A stretch of DNA of 7,576 bases, from NCBI GenBank assembly GCA_002337455.1, contig DDGC01000016.1:1-7576 (forward strand). Direction: 5' to 3'. Position 1 is the first letter of the stretch; the number at the start of each line of letters is the position of its first letter. The position numbers and the translations under genes are program-made. This DNA is from Rhizobiales bacterium UBA1912. Lineage in GTDB: Bacteria; Pseudomonadota; Alphaproteobacteria; Rhizobiales; Devosiaceae. Of this stretch, positions 1 through 6,620 are shown piece by piece. Below the pieces are notes generated by a model, which did not search any database, was not told the DNA's origin, and saw only the letters and a list, made by a program, of their open reading frames with translations.

Positions 1-2385
1 AAGGATCACCTCGAGACCACCGCCCCCAATGCCGAAATCATCGACACGCTGACCATGGTCGGTCTCGAAGTCGAGGAGGTCACCGACGCGGGCGCACGGC
101 TCAGAGACTTTGTAACTGCGCATGTGGTGAGCGCCGAGCAGCACCCCAATGCCGACAAGCTGCGGGTTTGCAAGGTCGATGCGGGCACGGGCGAGTTGAT
201 CGATGTCGTGTGCGGCGCGCCCAATGCGCGCACGGGGATGAAATCGGTTTTTGCGTTCGCGGGCACCTATATCCCCGGCAAGGACATCACAATCGGCAAG
301 GGCAATATCCGCGGACAGGTGTCGAACGGCATGCTGTGCTCGAATGCCGAGCTTGAGCTGTCGGACGATCATGACGGCATCATCGAATTGCCCGAGGACG
401 CGCCGATTGGCGTGCCCTACCCCGATTATGCCGGGATCGATGAAGTTATTGTCGATATCGGGCTGACTCCAAATCGCGGCGATTGCGCCGGGGTGCGTGG
501 CATTGCGCGCGACCTGGCTGCCGCGGGCGTTGGCGATTTCAAGGATCCGACTATCAAGGCCGTTCCGGCCAGCGCAGGGGCATCGCCCATCGCGGTGTCG
601 GTCGATGGCGAAATCTGCAAGATGTTTTCGGGCCGCCTGATCAAAAACGTCAAGAACGGTCCCTCCCCGCAGTGGATGCAGGACAGACTACGCGCCGTGG
701 GGCTGCGCCCCATCAATGCGCTTGTCGATATCACCAATTACGTTTCGCTCGACCGGGCGCGTCCCCTGCATGTCTACGACGCCGACAAGCTCAAGGGTAA
801 TATCGCGGCGCGCATGGGCCGGACGGGCGAGAGCTTTCTGGCGCTGGACGGCAAAACCTATGCCGTTGACGAGACCATGTGCGTTATCGCCGATGACCAG
901 ACTGTTCTGGGGCTCGGCGGCATCATCGGTGGCGAAGACACCGGATCCACCAACGAGACGACCAACGTGTTCATCGAATGCGCATGGTTCGAACCGACGG
1001 CAATTGCCGCCGCGGGCCGCAAGACCGGGATCAATTCGGATGCCCGCTACCGCTTCGAGCGGACTGTGGACCCCGAAAGCGTTGTGCCGGGGATCGAGCT
1101 GGCCACGCGGCTGGTGATGGAATTGTGCGGCGGCGAGCCCGCCGAAACGGTGATTGCCGGGCATGTGGGTTCGCCCGAGACGGTGATCGATTTTCCCTTG
1201 AGCGAGATCGAGCGCCTGACCGGGCTCAAGGTGGCGTTTGCCGAGGTCAAGGCCATCCTGACCCGGCTGGGCTTCTGGATGTCAGGATCGGGCGACATCG
1301 TGAAGGTCGCCGTACCCTCCTGGCGGCCGGACGTGACCATGAAGGCCGATCTCGTCGAAGAAGTGATGCGCATTGTCGGCGTCGACCGCGTGCCCGTCGA
1401 GCCGTTGCCGCGGCTTTCGGGCGTGGCGCCGAAAATGTTGACCCCGATCCAGAACCGCCGGCGCATTGTGCGGCGGGCGCTGGCGGCGCGCGGCATGGAC
1501 GAGGCGATGACCTGGTCGTTCATCTCCACCGATCTGGCCGAAGCATTTGGCGGCGGCAAGCCCGAGCTGCGGCTGGCCAACGCCATTGCATCGGACATGA
1601 CCGACATGCGGCCGTCGCTTCTGCCGGGCCTGCTTTCGGGCGCAGCGCGCAACGGAAATCGCGGGTTCGACGATGTTGCCCTTTATGAAGTGGGGCAGGT
1701 GTTTTTCTCGGACGCGCCGGACGGCCAGCGCAACCACGCTACCGGCATTCGCACCGGCACATCCGGATTTACCGGGGCCGGTCGGCACTGGCAGGGCAGG
1801 GCCGAAAAGGTCGGTGTCTATGATGCCAAGGCCGATATCGGTGCGGCGCTGGATGCGCTGGGTGTCGATATCGACAAGGTGCAGGTGGTGGCCGAACCCG
1901 CAGCATGGAGCCATCCGGGCCGGGGCGGGCGCATCCAGCTCGGACCCAAGGTGATCCTTGGCTGGTTCGGAGAGTTGCACCCCGCAATGGCGGCAAAATT
2001 CGACCTTGACGGGCCGGTTGCCGCATTCGAGATCGACCTCGACGCGCTGCCCGAGCCGCGGAAAAAGGCGACAAAGGCCAAGCCGGCCCTGACGCTGTCC
2101 GCGCTGCAGCCGGTGCGGCGCGATTTCGCCTTTGTTGTGGGTGCAGATGTCGAGGCCGCAAGTATCTTGCGCGCTGCCAGGGGTGCCGAAAAGGCGCTCG
2201 TTACCGACGTGACGATTTTCGACGTCTTTTCCGGCGCTCATGTTGGCGAAGGCAACAAATCGGTGGCGATCGAAGTTACCCTGCAACCAAGGGATAAAAC
2301 GCTAACCGACGAGGAGATCGAAACGGTGTCGGGAAAAATCGTGGCAGCAGTCGAAAAAGCCACCGGAGGGGTGTTGCGTGGGTGA
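1..2385 (+). CDS. pheT: Phenylalanyl-tRNA synthetase beta subunit, 5' partial
   Basis: This is the beta chain of the cytoplasmic alpha2-beta2 synthetase that charges tRNA-Phe; the beta chain binds tRNA and edits mischarged Tyr-tRNA-Phe. The frame is open from base 1, and the first codons read KDHLETTAPNAEIIDTLTM, which matches the usual PheT N-terminus after about eight missing residues, so the true start lies just left of the window and the internal ATG at 55 is not it. Counting window codons, I see the EMAP-like tRNA-binding domain at about 37-135 (HPNADKLRVCKVD, GAPNAR, SNGMLCS). The B3/4 editing domain lies at about 208-380 (LVDITNYV, GGIIGGEDTGS, ARYRFERTVDP), the B5 domain at about 395-465 (SWRPDV), and a C-terminal FDX-ACB anticodon-binding domain at about 700-794 (VRRDFAFVV, GEGNKSVAIEV). 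With the missing start the length is about 800 residues, normal for the family. pheS is expected immediately upstream. The 3' end overlaps the next gene by 8 bases. Confidence 0.98.
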   Translation, partial: KDHLETTAPNAEIIDTLTMVGLEVEEVTDAGARLRDFVTAHVVSAEQHPNADKLRVCKVDAGTGELIDVVCGAPNARTGMKSVFAFAGTYIPGKDITIGKGNIRGQVSNGMLCSNAELELSDDHDGIIELPEDAPIGVPYPDYAGIDEVIVDIGLTPNRGDCAGVRGIARDLAAAGVGDFKDPTIKAVPASAGASPIAVSVDGEICKMFSGRLIKNVKNGPSPQWMQDRLRAVGLRPINALVDITNYVSLDRARPLHVYDADKLKGNIAARMGRTGESFLALDGKTYAVDETMCVIADDQTVLGLGGIIGGEDTGSTNETTNVFIECAWFEPTAIAAAGRKTGINSDARYRFERTVDPESVVPGIELATRLVMELCGGEPAETVIAGHVGSPETVIDFPLSEIERLTGLKVAFAEVKAILTRLGFWMSGSGDIVKVAVPSWRPDVTMKADLVEEVMRIVGVDRVPVEPLPRLSGVAPKMLTPIQNRRRIVRRALAARGMDEAMTWSFISTDLAEAFGGGKPELRLANAIASDMTDMRPSLLPGLLSGAARNGNRGFDDVALYEVGQVFFSDAPDGQRNHATGIRTGTSGFTGAGRHWQGRAEKVGVYDAKADIGAALDALGVDIDKVQVVAEPAAWSHPGRGGRIQLGPKVILGWFGELHPAMAAKFDLDGPVAAFEIDLDALPEPRKKATKAKPALTLSALQPVRRDFAFVVGADVEAASILRAARGAEKALVTDVTIFDVFSGAHVGEGNKSVAIEVTLQPRDKTLTDEEIETVSGKIVAAVEKATGGVLRG
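2365..2380 (+). promoter_or_regulatory. Ribosome binding site and GTG start of the glycosyltransferase, inside pheT
   Basis: GGAGGG at 2365-2370 lies seven bases before a GTG at 2378, with good Shine-Dalgarno spacing, and is itself part of the last pheT codons. It decides the start of the next gene at GTG 2378; the GTG at 2371 is in the pheT frame and is not a competitor. The layout fits translational coupling to pheT. Confidence 0.7.
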
Positions 2386-3562
2386 TGCGGCTCTCCGCCA
2401 GGCTGGAGCGCAAATCCTGCGGGTTGATTTGAGCTTTGCGGAGCTGTCTGCGGACAGCACCGTGAAGCGTCAGCCGCGCTCACCGTGGCGGCCGCGGCCA
2501 GATGATTTCTGGAGTGCGTTCGAGGATCGGGCGCTTTATTATGACGCCTTCCGGGCCGATAACAGCCGCGACGTCCTGCTGGTTGGCCCGACACCGCTCA
2601 ACCTTCGCTCCGGTCTCGAGGCGGCGCACTATAGTGCGCTCCCATCGGGGGTGGCGCTTGAGACGGAGCTGTTTCCCTCACGCTCGACCATGCTGACGCG
2701 GCTGGCCGACGTGCCGGACAATGCCAAAGCTGTGCGGGTCGAGGCATTCGGGGAAACGTTCGATCTGGCCATCCAGCCCAATTTTTCGGCTGCGCTGACC
2801 GGAGCGCGCATCCTCTTTACGATCAACAAGAACAACCGGCTCGAATGGATCGCCGACTGGGCGCACTGGCATGCGGCGCTGCACGGCACCGATACTGTGA
2901 TCCTGTTCGACAACGGTTCGACCGACTATTCGATCGAAAAGCTGGAAGGCACGCTGGCCGCGGTTGACGGGCTCAAGACGGTCATCGTCATCAGCGTGCC
3001 GCACAAATTCGGCCCTATCGACACCTCGGTGCTGAAAACCAAATTCTACCCGCGCTTCCTGCAGATTTCGATGACCAACCTGGCGCTGCGCCGGTTCGGA
3101 ATGCAGGCGGAAGGGTTGATCGATTGCGATATCGACGAGCTGGCGTGGGCGGGCGGTGAATCGGTCTATGAGCGGGCAGGGCGCAGCGCCCTGGGCGTAA
3201 CGCGCATGCGCGGGCGGTGGATCGAGGCGGCGCGCGCCCCCGATGCTCCGGTCCGCCATCAGACGTTCCGGCACCGGCTTGCCAATCTCGGCCACCGCCT
3301 TTCCCCCTCCAAATGGGTGCTGGACCCGCGCCGCGACTGGGTACAATCGCTGAAAGTGCACCCCTATCTCCACCGCATTCACGGCGCGCCCATGGCAGCC
3401 CGCAAACACGATGATAAGGCGGCTTTTTTTCATTTCAAAGGGATCAATACCAATTGGAAGGAAGATCGGACGGGCACCGAAAAACGCCCTCAGCGCCTCG
3501 CTATCGATGATAAACTTGCGGCGGCGATGTCGGCCCTTGCCAGGCAAAGCAGCGGGAACTGA
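2378..3562 (+). CDS. Glycosyltransferase, family 2 / GT92-like (Glyco_tranf_2_4 type)
   Basis: Predicted cytoplasmic GT-A-fold glycosyltransferase of 394 residues with no signal peptide or membrane segment. The catalytic region begins near residue 145: TINKNNRLEWIADWAHWH (148-165) is the N-x-N/W-x-x-W entry typical of Glyco_tranf_2_4 and GT92 proteins. VILFDNGSTDYS (174-185) supplies the nucleotide-binding DNxSxD motif, and GLIDCDIDELAW (246-257) contains the DxD(E) metal/nucleotide-sugar motif. SKWVLDPRRDW (311-321), the HPYLHRIHG segment (328-336) and FFHFKGINTNW (350-360) follow as the conserved C-terminal part. Residues 1-140 form a lead region I do not recognise. The GTG start is supported by GGAGGG seven bases upstream. 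It overlaps pheT by 8 bases, and 8 bases separate it from the next gene, an O-antigen-ligase-like membrane protein, so a role in a surface glycan is inferred. Sugar donor and acceptor cannot be read from the sequence. Confidence 0.85.
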   Translation: MGDAALRQAGAQILRVDLSFAELSADSTVKRQPRSPWRPRPDDFWSAFEDRALYYDAFRADNSRDVLLVGPTPLNLRSGLEAAHYSALPSGVALETELFPSRSTMLTRLADVPDNAKAVRVEAFGETFDLAIQPNFSAALTGARILFTINKNNRLEWIADWAHWHAALHGTDTVILFDNGSTDYSIEKLEGTLAAVDGLKTVIVISVPHKFGPIDTSVLKTKFYPRFLQISMTNLALRRFGMQAEGLIDCDIDELAWAGGESVYERAGRSALGVTRMRGRWIEAARAPDAPVRHQTFRHRLANLGHRLSPSKWVLDPRRDWVQSLKVHPYLHRIHGAPMAARKHDDKAAFFHFKGINTNWKEDRTGTEKRPQRLAIDDKLAAAMSALARQSSGN

Positions 3563-3570
3563 GCGAACAG

Positions 3571-4704
3571 ATGTTTGAAGCGATACGCGCCACGCTTTTG
3601 GTTTCCGGATTGGTGTTTCCAGGGATTGCTGCCTATACGGCGGTTTACGTGACGCTTGCCTGCATGGCGCTGTCTCTGCCCGGCGTCGAGCGGGATGTCT
3701 TGCGCTCGAGGATCGTCATGGGGCTGGCCGTTGGCCTGGCGGCACTGTTCGTATCTATCCTTCTCAATGGTGCTGCGCCGGGCGATTGGACCGTGCTGCT
3801 CATTCTTCTGCCCTTTGTTGGCGTCCTGCCCGTAGCGGCTGTTCTCAAGCGTGTCACGCCCGTCCATTTCGGTACGTTTTGCCTGCTTGGCGCCATTGCT
3901 GCAGCCATGATCGGAGCGATCGACGTGTTCGCGCTGGATGCGACGCGCGCCGGTGGCGGAAACAATCCCATCCATTATGCCAGCGTTGGGGCCATGCTGG
4001 GTTTCGTCAGCCTGGTAGGCGCCGTCGGAAACCGGTCGGGCGCGAGATTTATCTTCGTTTTCGGTCCCGCGGCGGCCGCTGCCGCGGTGCTGCTCTCTGA
4101 ATCGCGGGGGCCGATGCTGGCCATTTGCGTGCTGATGGTTATCGCTCTTGCGATATTCTGGCGCGACAGAAAAATGTTTCTGGCGCTGCTCGCCTTGCCA
4201 CTCGCCGTTGCACTTTCGCTCATCGCCTCGGGCGAAGGGCAGAGGGCCATGCTGCTGTTTTGGGACGTCCTGAGCGAGCGCACACAGAGCTCGAACGACC
4301 AGCGGTGGCTGATGTACAACGCGGCGCTGCAGATGTTCCTGCAATCGCCTTTATGGGGACACGGGTTCGGTGATTTGATGGAGACAGCCCAGACGCTGCT
4401 GCCGATCCATGAACGCTATGACAATCTGCACAGCGATTTTGCCAATCTTGCAGCGCTGGGCGGCATCCTGGGCATCATCACCTATTTCGGCATCGTGTTC
4501 TCGCCGCTGCTCGCACTTCTGTCCAGCGTGGCCAGGTCGGATCGGGCGATTGTCTTTCTGGCGCTTGCTGTAAGTGGGGGAAATGCGACCCTGGGGCTGA
4601 CGAACGCCATTCTTGGCATATTGCCGCAAATGACGCTGTTCGTTTTGATGCTGGGCTATCTGGTCGCTCTCGAGCGGCGAGCAGAGCTGGCCGATCCCCA
4701 ATGA
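3571..4704 (+). CDS. O-antigen ligase/polymerase family integral membrane protein (Wzy_C)
   Basis: A 377-residue, strongly hydrophobic protein with about ten membrane segments, for example near 8-34, 48-66, 73-92, 100-120, 136-152, 160-175, 182-197, 202-220, 292-316 and 326-366. The WaaL/Wzy family signature is present. SESRGP (176-181) carries the conserved Arg after a membrane segment. A periplasmic loop of about 75 residues (221-295) holds QRWLMYNAALQMF, SPLWGHGFGD and NLHSDFANLAALGG, with His287 at the place of the family's essential loop histidine. Members join undecaprenyl-linked glycans to lipid A core, polymerise repeat units or glycosylate proteins; sequence alone does not separate these. 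It begins 8 bases after the glycosyltransferase stop with only a weak upstream GAG as ribosome site, so re-initiation or coupling is likely, and it ends in an ATGA overlap with trhO. The adjacent glycosyltransferase supports a surface-glycan role. No wzx, wzz or sugar-nucleotide genes are visible. Confidence 0.85.
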   Translation: MFEAIRATLLVSGLVFPGIAAYTAVYVTLACMALSLPGVERDVLRSRIVMGLAVGLAALFVSILLNGAAPGDWTVLLILLPFVGVLPVAAVLKRVTPVHFGTFCLLGAIAAAMIGAIDVFALDATRAGGGNNPIHYASVGAMLGFVSLVGAVGNRSGARFIFVFGPAAAAAAVLLSESRGPMLAICVLMVIALAIFWRDRKMFLALLALPLAVALSLIASGEGQRAMLLFWDVLSERTQSSNDQRWLMYNAALQMFLQSPLWGHGFGDLMETAQTLLPIHERYDNLHSDFANLAALGGILGIITYFGIVFSPLLALLSSVARSDRAIVFLALAVSGGNATLGLTNAILGILPQMTLFVLMLGYLVALERRAELADPQ

Positions 4705-5717
4705 CCGCAAGTCACGCCATCAAAATCCTCGCGATCTACAAGTTCGTCGATCAGCCGGACTTTGAAACGCTCAAGGCTCCGCTGGGGGAGTTTTGTTGTG
4801 GGCGGGGGATCAAGGGGACGTTGCTTGTGGCGCCCGAGGGGATCAATGGGACTGTGGCGGGGGCGCCTGAGGCGATCGATCAGCTGGTGGGGTGGCTGAG
4901 TGATGGCAATGTGTTCGGGGGGCGGTTTCGGGGCGCCGAGATCAAGTATTCATTCGCCGAGAGCCAACCCTTCTATCGCATGAAGGTGCGGCTGAAGTCG
5001 GAGATCGTCACGCTTCGGGCGCCCGAGGCCAATCCGGGGCGGCAGGTGGGCACCTATGTCGAGCCTGAGGACTGGAACGATCTGATTGACCGGGACGATG
5101 TGATCGTCATCGATACGCGCAACGATTACGAGGTGGCGCTGGGGACGTTCCGGAACGCAAAAGACCCGCACACCACGAGCTTTACAGAGTTCAAGGATTA
5201 CGTTTCGGAGACGCTCGACCCGCAAAAGCACAAGAAGGTCGCCATGTTCTGCACCGGCGGGATCCGGTGCGAGAAGGCTTCGTCCTACATGCTGGCGCAG
5301 GGGTTTGGTGAGGTGTTTCACCTCAAGGGCGGCATCCTCAATTATCTCGAACACGTCCCCGAAGACAAAAGCCTGTGGGACGGGGAGTGTTTCGTTTTCG
5401 ACGAGCGGGTTTCTGTCGGCCACGGGCTGAAAATCGGCGATGCGCAATTGTGCAGGGCCTGCCGGCAGCCGCTGACGCCAGCCGATCGGGAACGGGCCGA
5501 GTTCATCGAAGGCGTGCAGTGCCACCATTGCGCCGGTGAGGAGAACGCGGCCAGGCGCGAGGCGGCGGCCGAACGGCAAAAGCAGATCGAGTTGGCCGCG
5601 GCGCGCGGCGAGGCTCATATCGGCGAGGATGTCAAAAAAGCCGCCGAGGAACGGCGGTTGGCCAACAAGGCACGGCGCGAGGCGGACCGGATCAGAAACA
5701 CAAAGGGCTCAAGGTGA
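4701..5717 (+). CDS. trhO: tRNA uridine-34 hydroxylase, rhodanese family (TrhO/YceA, UPF0176)
   Basis: TrhO is the oxygen-dependent enzyme that makes 5-hydroxyuridine at wobble position 34 of certain tRNAs, the precursor of 5-methoxy- or 5-carboxymethoxy-uridine. The 338-residue protein has an N-terminal acylphosphatase-like UPF0176 domain at about 5-100 (ILAIYKFV, GTLLVAPEGINGTVAG, KYSFAESQPFYRMKVRLK). The rhodanese domain at about 115-225 contains DVIVIDTRNDYEVALGTF and the active-site loop FCTGGIRCEKAS, with Cys184 as expected catalytic cysteine. The Rhodanese_C region at about 225-280 has two CxxC pairs (Cys251/254 and Cys274/277), a possible zinc site. A charged Arg/Glu/Ala-rich helical tail occupies 281-338 and includes a repeated RREA. 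The ATG overlaps the stop of the membrane-protein gene as ATGA, and its own stop overlaps the next GTG start. Its first 230 bases are unusually rich in G-runs and GGG glycine codons compared with its neighbours. Confidence 0.93.
   Translation: MTASHAIKILAIYKFVDQPDFETLKAPLGEFCCGRGIKGTLLVAPEGINGTVAGAPEAIDQLVGWLSDGNVFGGRFRGAEIKYSFAESQPFYRMKVRLKSEIVTLRAPEANPGRQVGTYVEPEDWNDLIDRDDVIVIDTRNDYEVALGTFRNAKDPHTTSFTEFKDYVSETLDPQKHKKVAMFCTGGIRCEKASSYMLAQGFGEVFHLKGGILNYLEHVPEDKSLWDGECFVFDERVSVGHGLKIGDAQLCRACRQPLTPADRERAEFIEGVQCHHCAGEENAARREAAAERQKQIELAAARGEAHIGEDVKKAAEERRLANKARREADRIRNTKGSR
4784..4933 (+). other. G-run cluster on the coding strand at the 5' end of trhO
   Basis: Ten runs of three or more G fall in this 150-base stretch, at 4784-4788, 4800-4802, 4804-4808, 4814-4817, 4838-4841, 4848-4850, 4859-4863, 4889-4892, 4917-4922 and 4930-4933, with almost no C-runs on the same strand. 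They arise largely from GGG glycine codons and GTG/GAG-type codons. The closest approach to a four-run quadruplex is 4784-4817, where loops are 11, 1 and 5 bases, so only the first exceeds the usual seven. Any folding in the mRNA or non-template strand is inference. Confidence 0.5.
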
Positions 5718-6061
5718 CCGTAAAACGTATAGTTGCCAATATCGAGGGCTCGCCTGACGAGGCGGCGCGATTTTATGGCGAACTGCTCGGGCTGGACGTT
5801 CTGATGGACATGGGTTGGATCCGCACTTATGGCGCCGATGCGCAGATGCCGGTCCAGATGAGCATCATGTCGGAGGGTGGCTCGGACACCCCGGTGCCCG
5901 ACATATCCATCGAGGTTGACGACGTCGATGCGGTGCTCGAAAAAGCGGGAGCCATGGGAATTGCCATCGTCTATGGCCCGGCGGACGAACCCTGGGGCGT
6001 GCGGCGCTTTTACGTGCGCGACCCGTTCGGCAAGCTCATCAACATCCTCGCACACCTTTAG
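5714..6061 (+). CDS. VOC-superfamily (glyoxalase/bleomycin-resistance fold) protein
   Basis: A 115-residue single-domain protein with two beta-alpha-beta-beta-beta halves: first half about 3-55 (VKRIVANI, ARFYGELLGLDVLMDMGWI), second half about 62-113 (PDISIEVDDVDAVLEKAGAMG, WGVRRFYVRDPFGKLINIL). The FYGELLGL and RDPFGKLI elements are classic for the superfamily. By eye, the usual metal ligands look absent. There is no His on the first strand, Asp63 sits where HIxxxVDD proteins have His, and Asn110 replaces the terminal Glu of the DPxGNxxE motif. It may therefore bind a small ligand or use a different mechanism instead of being a standard lyase or dioxygenase. The GTG start overlaps the trhO stop as GTGA, and AAAGGG at 5702-5707 lies six bases upstream as ribosome site. 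It is the last gene of the plus-strand block. Substrate is unknown. Confidence 0.85.
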   Translation: MTVKRIVANIEGSPDEAARFYGELLGLDVLMDMGWIRTYGADAQMPVQMSIMSEGGSDTPVPDISIEVDDVDAVLEKAGAMGIAIVYGPADEPWGVRRFYVRDPFGKLINILAHL

Positions 6062-6063
6062 CT

Positions 6064-6582
6064 TCAATAGCCGCGCGGCGGGGCGGGGTCGTCGTTGAGG
6101 ATCAGGTACATATTGACCTGATCGAGCCAGCGCCCGTGCTTGAAGCCGGCCTGTGGCAGGACGCCGAGCATTTCGAAACCGAGCCGGACGTGAAAGCGGA
6201 TTGAACTTTCGTTTTTTGAATCGATGACTCCGACCATCAGGTGAAAGCCTTTGGCTCTCGCATCGGCGATCAGTGCCTGCATCAGCGCTGTGCCAGCACC
6301 CCTGCCCTGCGCCTCGTCGCGCAAATAGATCGAATGCTCGACGGTCTTTCTGTAGCCGGCGCGCGACCGGTAGGTGCCGTAGCTGCCATGGCCCAGAATA
6401 CGGCCGTCCTCTTCGGCGACGAAAACGGCGAAGCCACTGGCGTTGCGCTCATCGAGCCATGCCTTGCGATCGGCCAGCGTTTCCTCGGCCTCGCTCCAGA
6501 TGGCATCGAGCCGGCGGATGGCGTCGTTATGGATGTCGAGAATTTCGGGCAGATCATTTTCGGTGGCGGGGCGGATATTCAT
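6064..6582 (-). CDS. GNAT-family N-acetyltransferase, phosphinothricin acetyltransferase type
   Basis: A 172-residue soluble acetyltransferase that transfers acetyl from acetyl-CoA to a primary amine. It starts MNIRPATENDLPEILDIHN, the typical beta1-alpha1 of this group, and continues with FVAEEDGRILGHGSYGTYRSR. The core motif VEHSIYLRDEAQGRGAGTALM (81-101) includes the acetyl-CoA pyrophosphate loop Q92-GRGAG. The C-terminal part contains DSKNESSIRFHVRLGF (121-136) and FKHGRWLDQVNMYL (147-160), which are diagnostic of the Pat/Bar and YncA/MddA branch. Members acetylate phosphinothricin, methionine sulfoximine or related amino-acid analogues; the native substrate here cannot be decided. The ATG at 6582 has AGGTG at 6594-6598 eleven bases upstream, a rather long spacing. 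It follows the hydrolase gene on the same strand after 38 bases, suggesting co-transcription. Its stop lies two bases from the stop of the opposing VOC gene. Confidence 0.92.
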   Translation of the reverse strand: MNIRPATENDLPEILDIHNDAIRRLDAIWSEAEETLADRKAWLDERNASGFAVFVAEEDGRILGHGSYGTYRSRAGYRKTVEHSIYLRDEAQGRGAGTALMQALIADARAKGFHLMVGVIDSKNESSIRFHVRLGFEMLGVLPQAGFKHGRWLDQVNMYLILNDDPAPPRGY

Positions 6583-6620
6583 CGTACGGTGTGCACCTGT
6601 TCAAGTCGTGAAATGGGCTC
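6583..6620 (-). promoter_or_regulatory. 38-base spacer between hydrolase and acetyltransferase genes
   Basis: This spacer holds the ribosome site AGGTG of the acetyltransferase and the small palindromes GTGCAC (6591-6596) and CGTACG (6583-6588). There is no hairpin followed by a T-run, so read-through from the hydrolase gene into the acetyltransferase gene is the simplest reading. Confidence 0.4.

Noticed and set aside
55..57. ATG at 55 as the start of pheT
   Set aside because: The frame is open to the left edge and the upstream codons encode the conserved PheT N-terminus, so the start is outside the window.
1282..2286. A 334-codon minus-strand open frame opposite pheT
   Set aside because: The plus strand here encodes unmistakable PheT domains. 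The antisense translation is rich in Arg, Gly and His without any recognisable motif, as expected for an antisense frame of GC-rich coding DNA.
3490..4344. A 284-codon minus-strand open frame across the glycosyltransferase/ligase junction
   Set aside because: It spans two well-supported plus-strand genes and their junction. Its product is low in hydrophobic residues and full of Gln/Arg/His/Asp repeats typical of antisense to a membrane protein gene.
5634..5640. A-rich stretch in trhO as a programmed frameshift site
   Set aside because: It simply encodes two lysines in frame (GTC AAA AAA GCC). The frame continues normally to the stop that overlaps the next gene, with no downstream structure that would argue for slippage.
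6070..6079. GCCGCGCGGC palindrome as a terminator for the convergent genes
   Set aside because: The stem has no room for a loop and no T-run on either side. It lies in the Pro/Arg-rich C-terminal codons of the acetyltransferase and is explained by codon composition.
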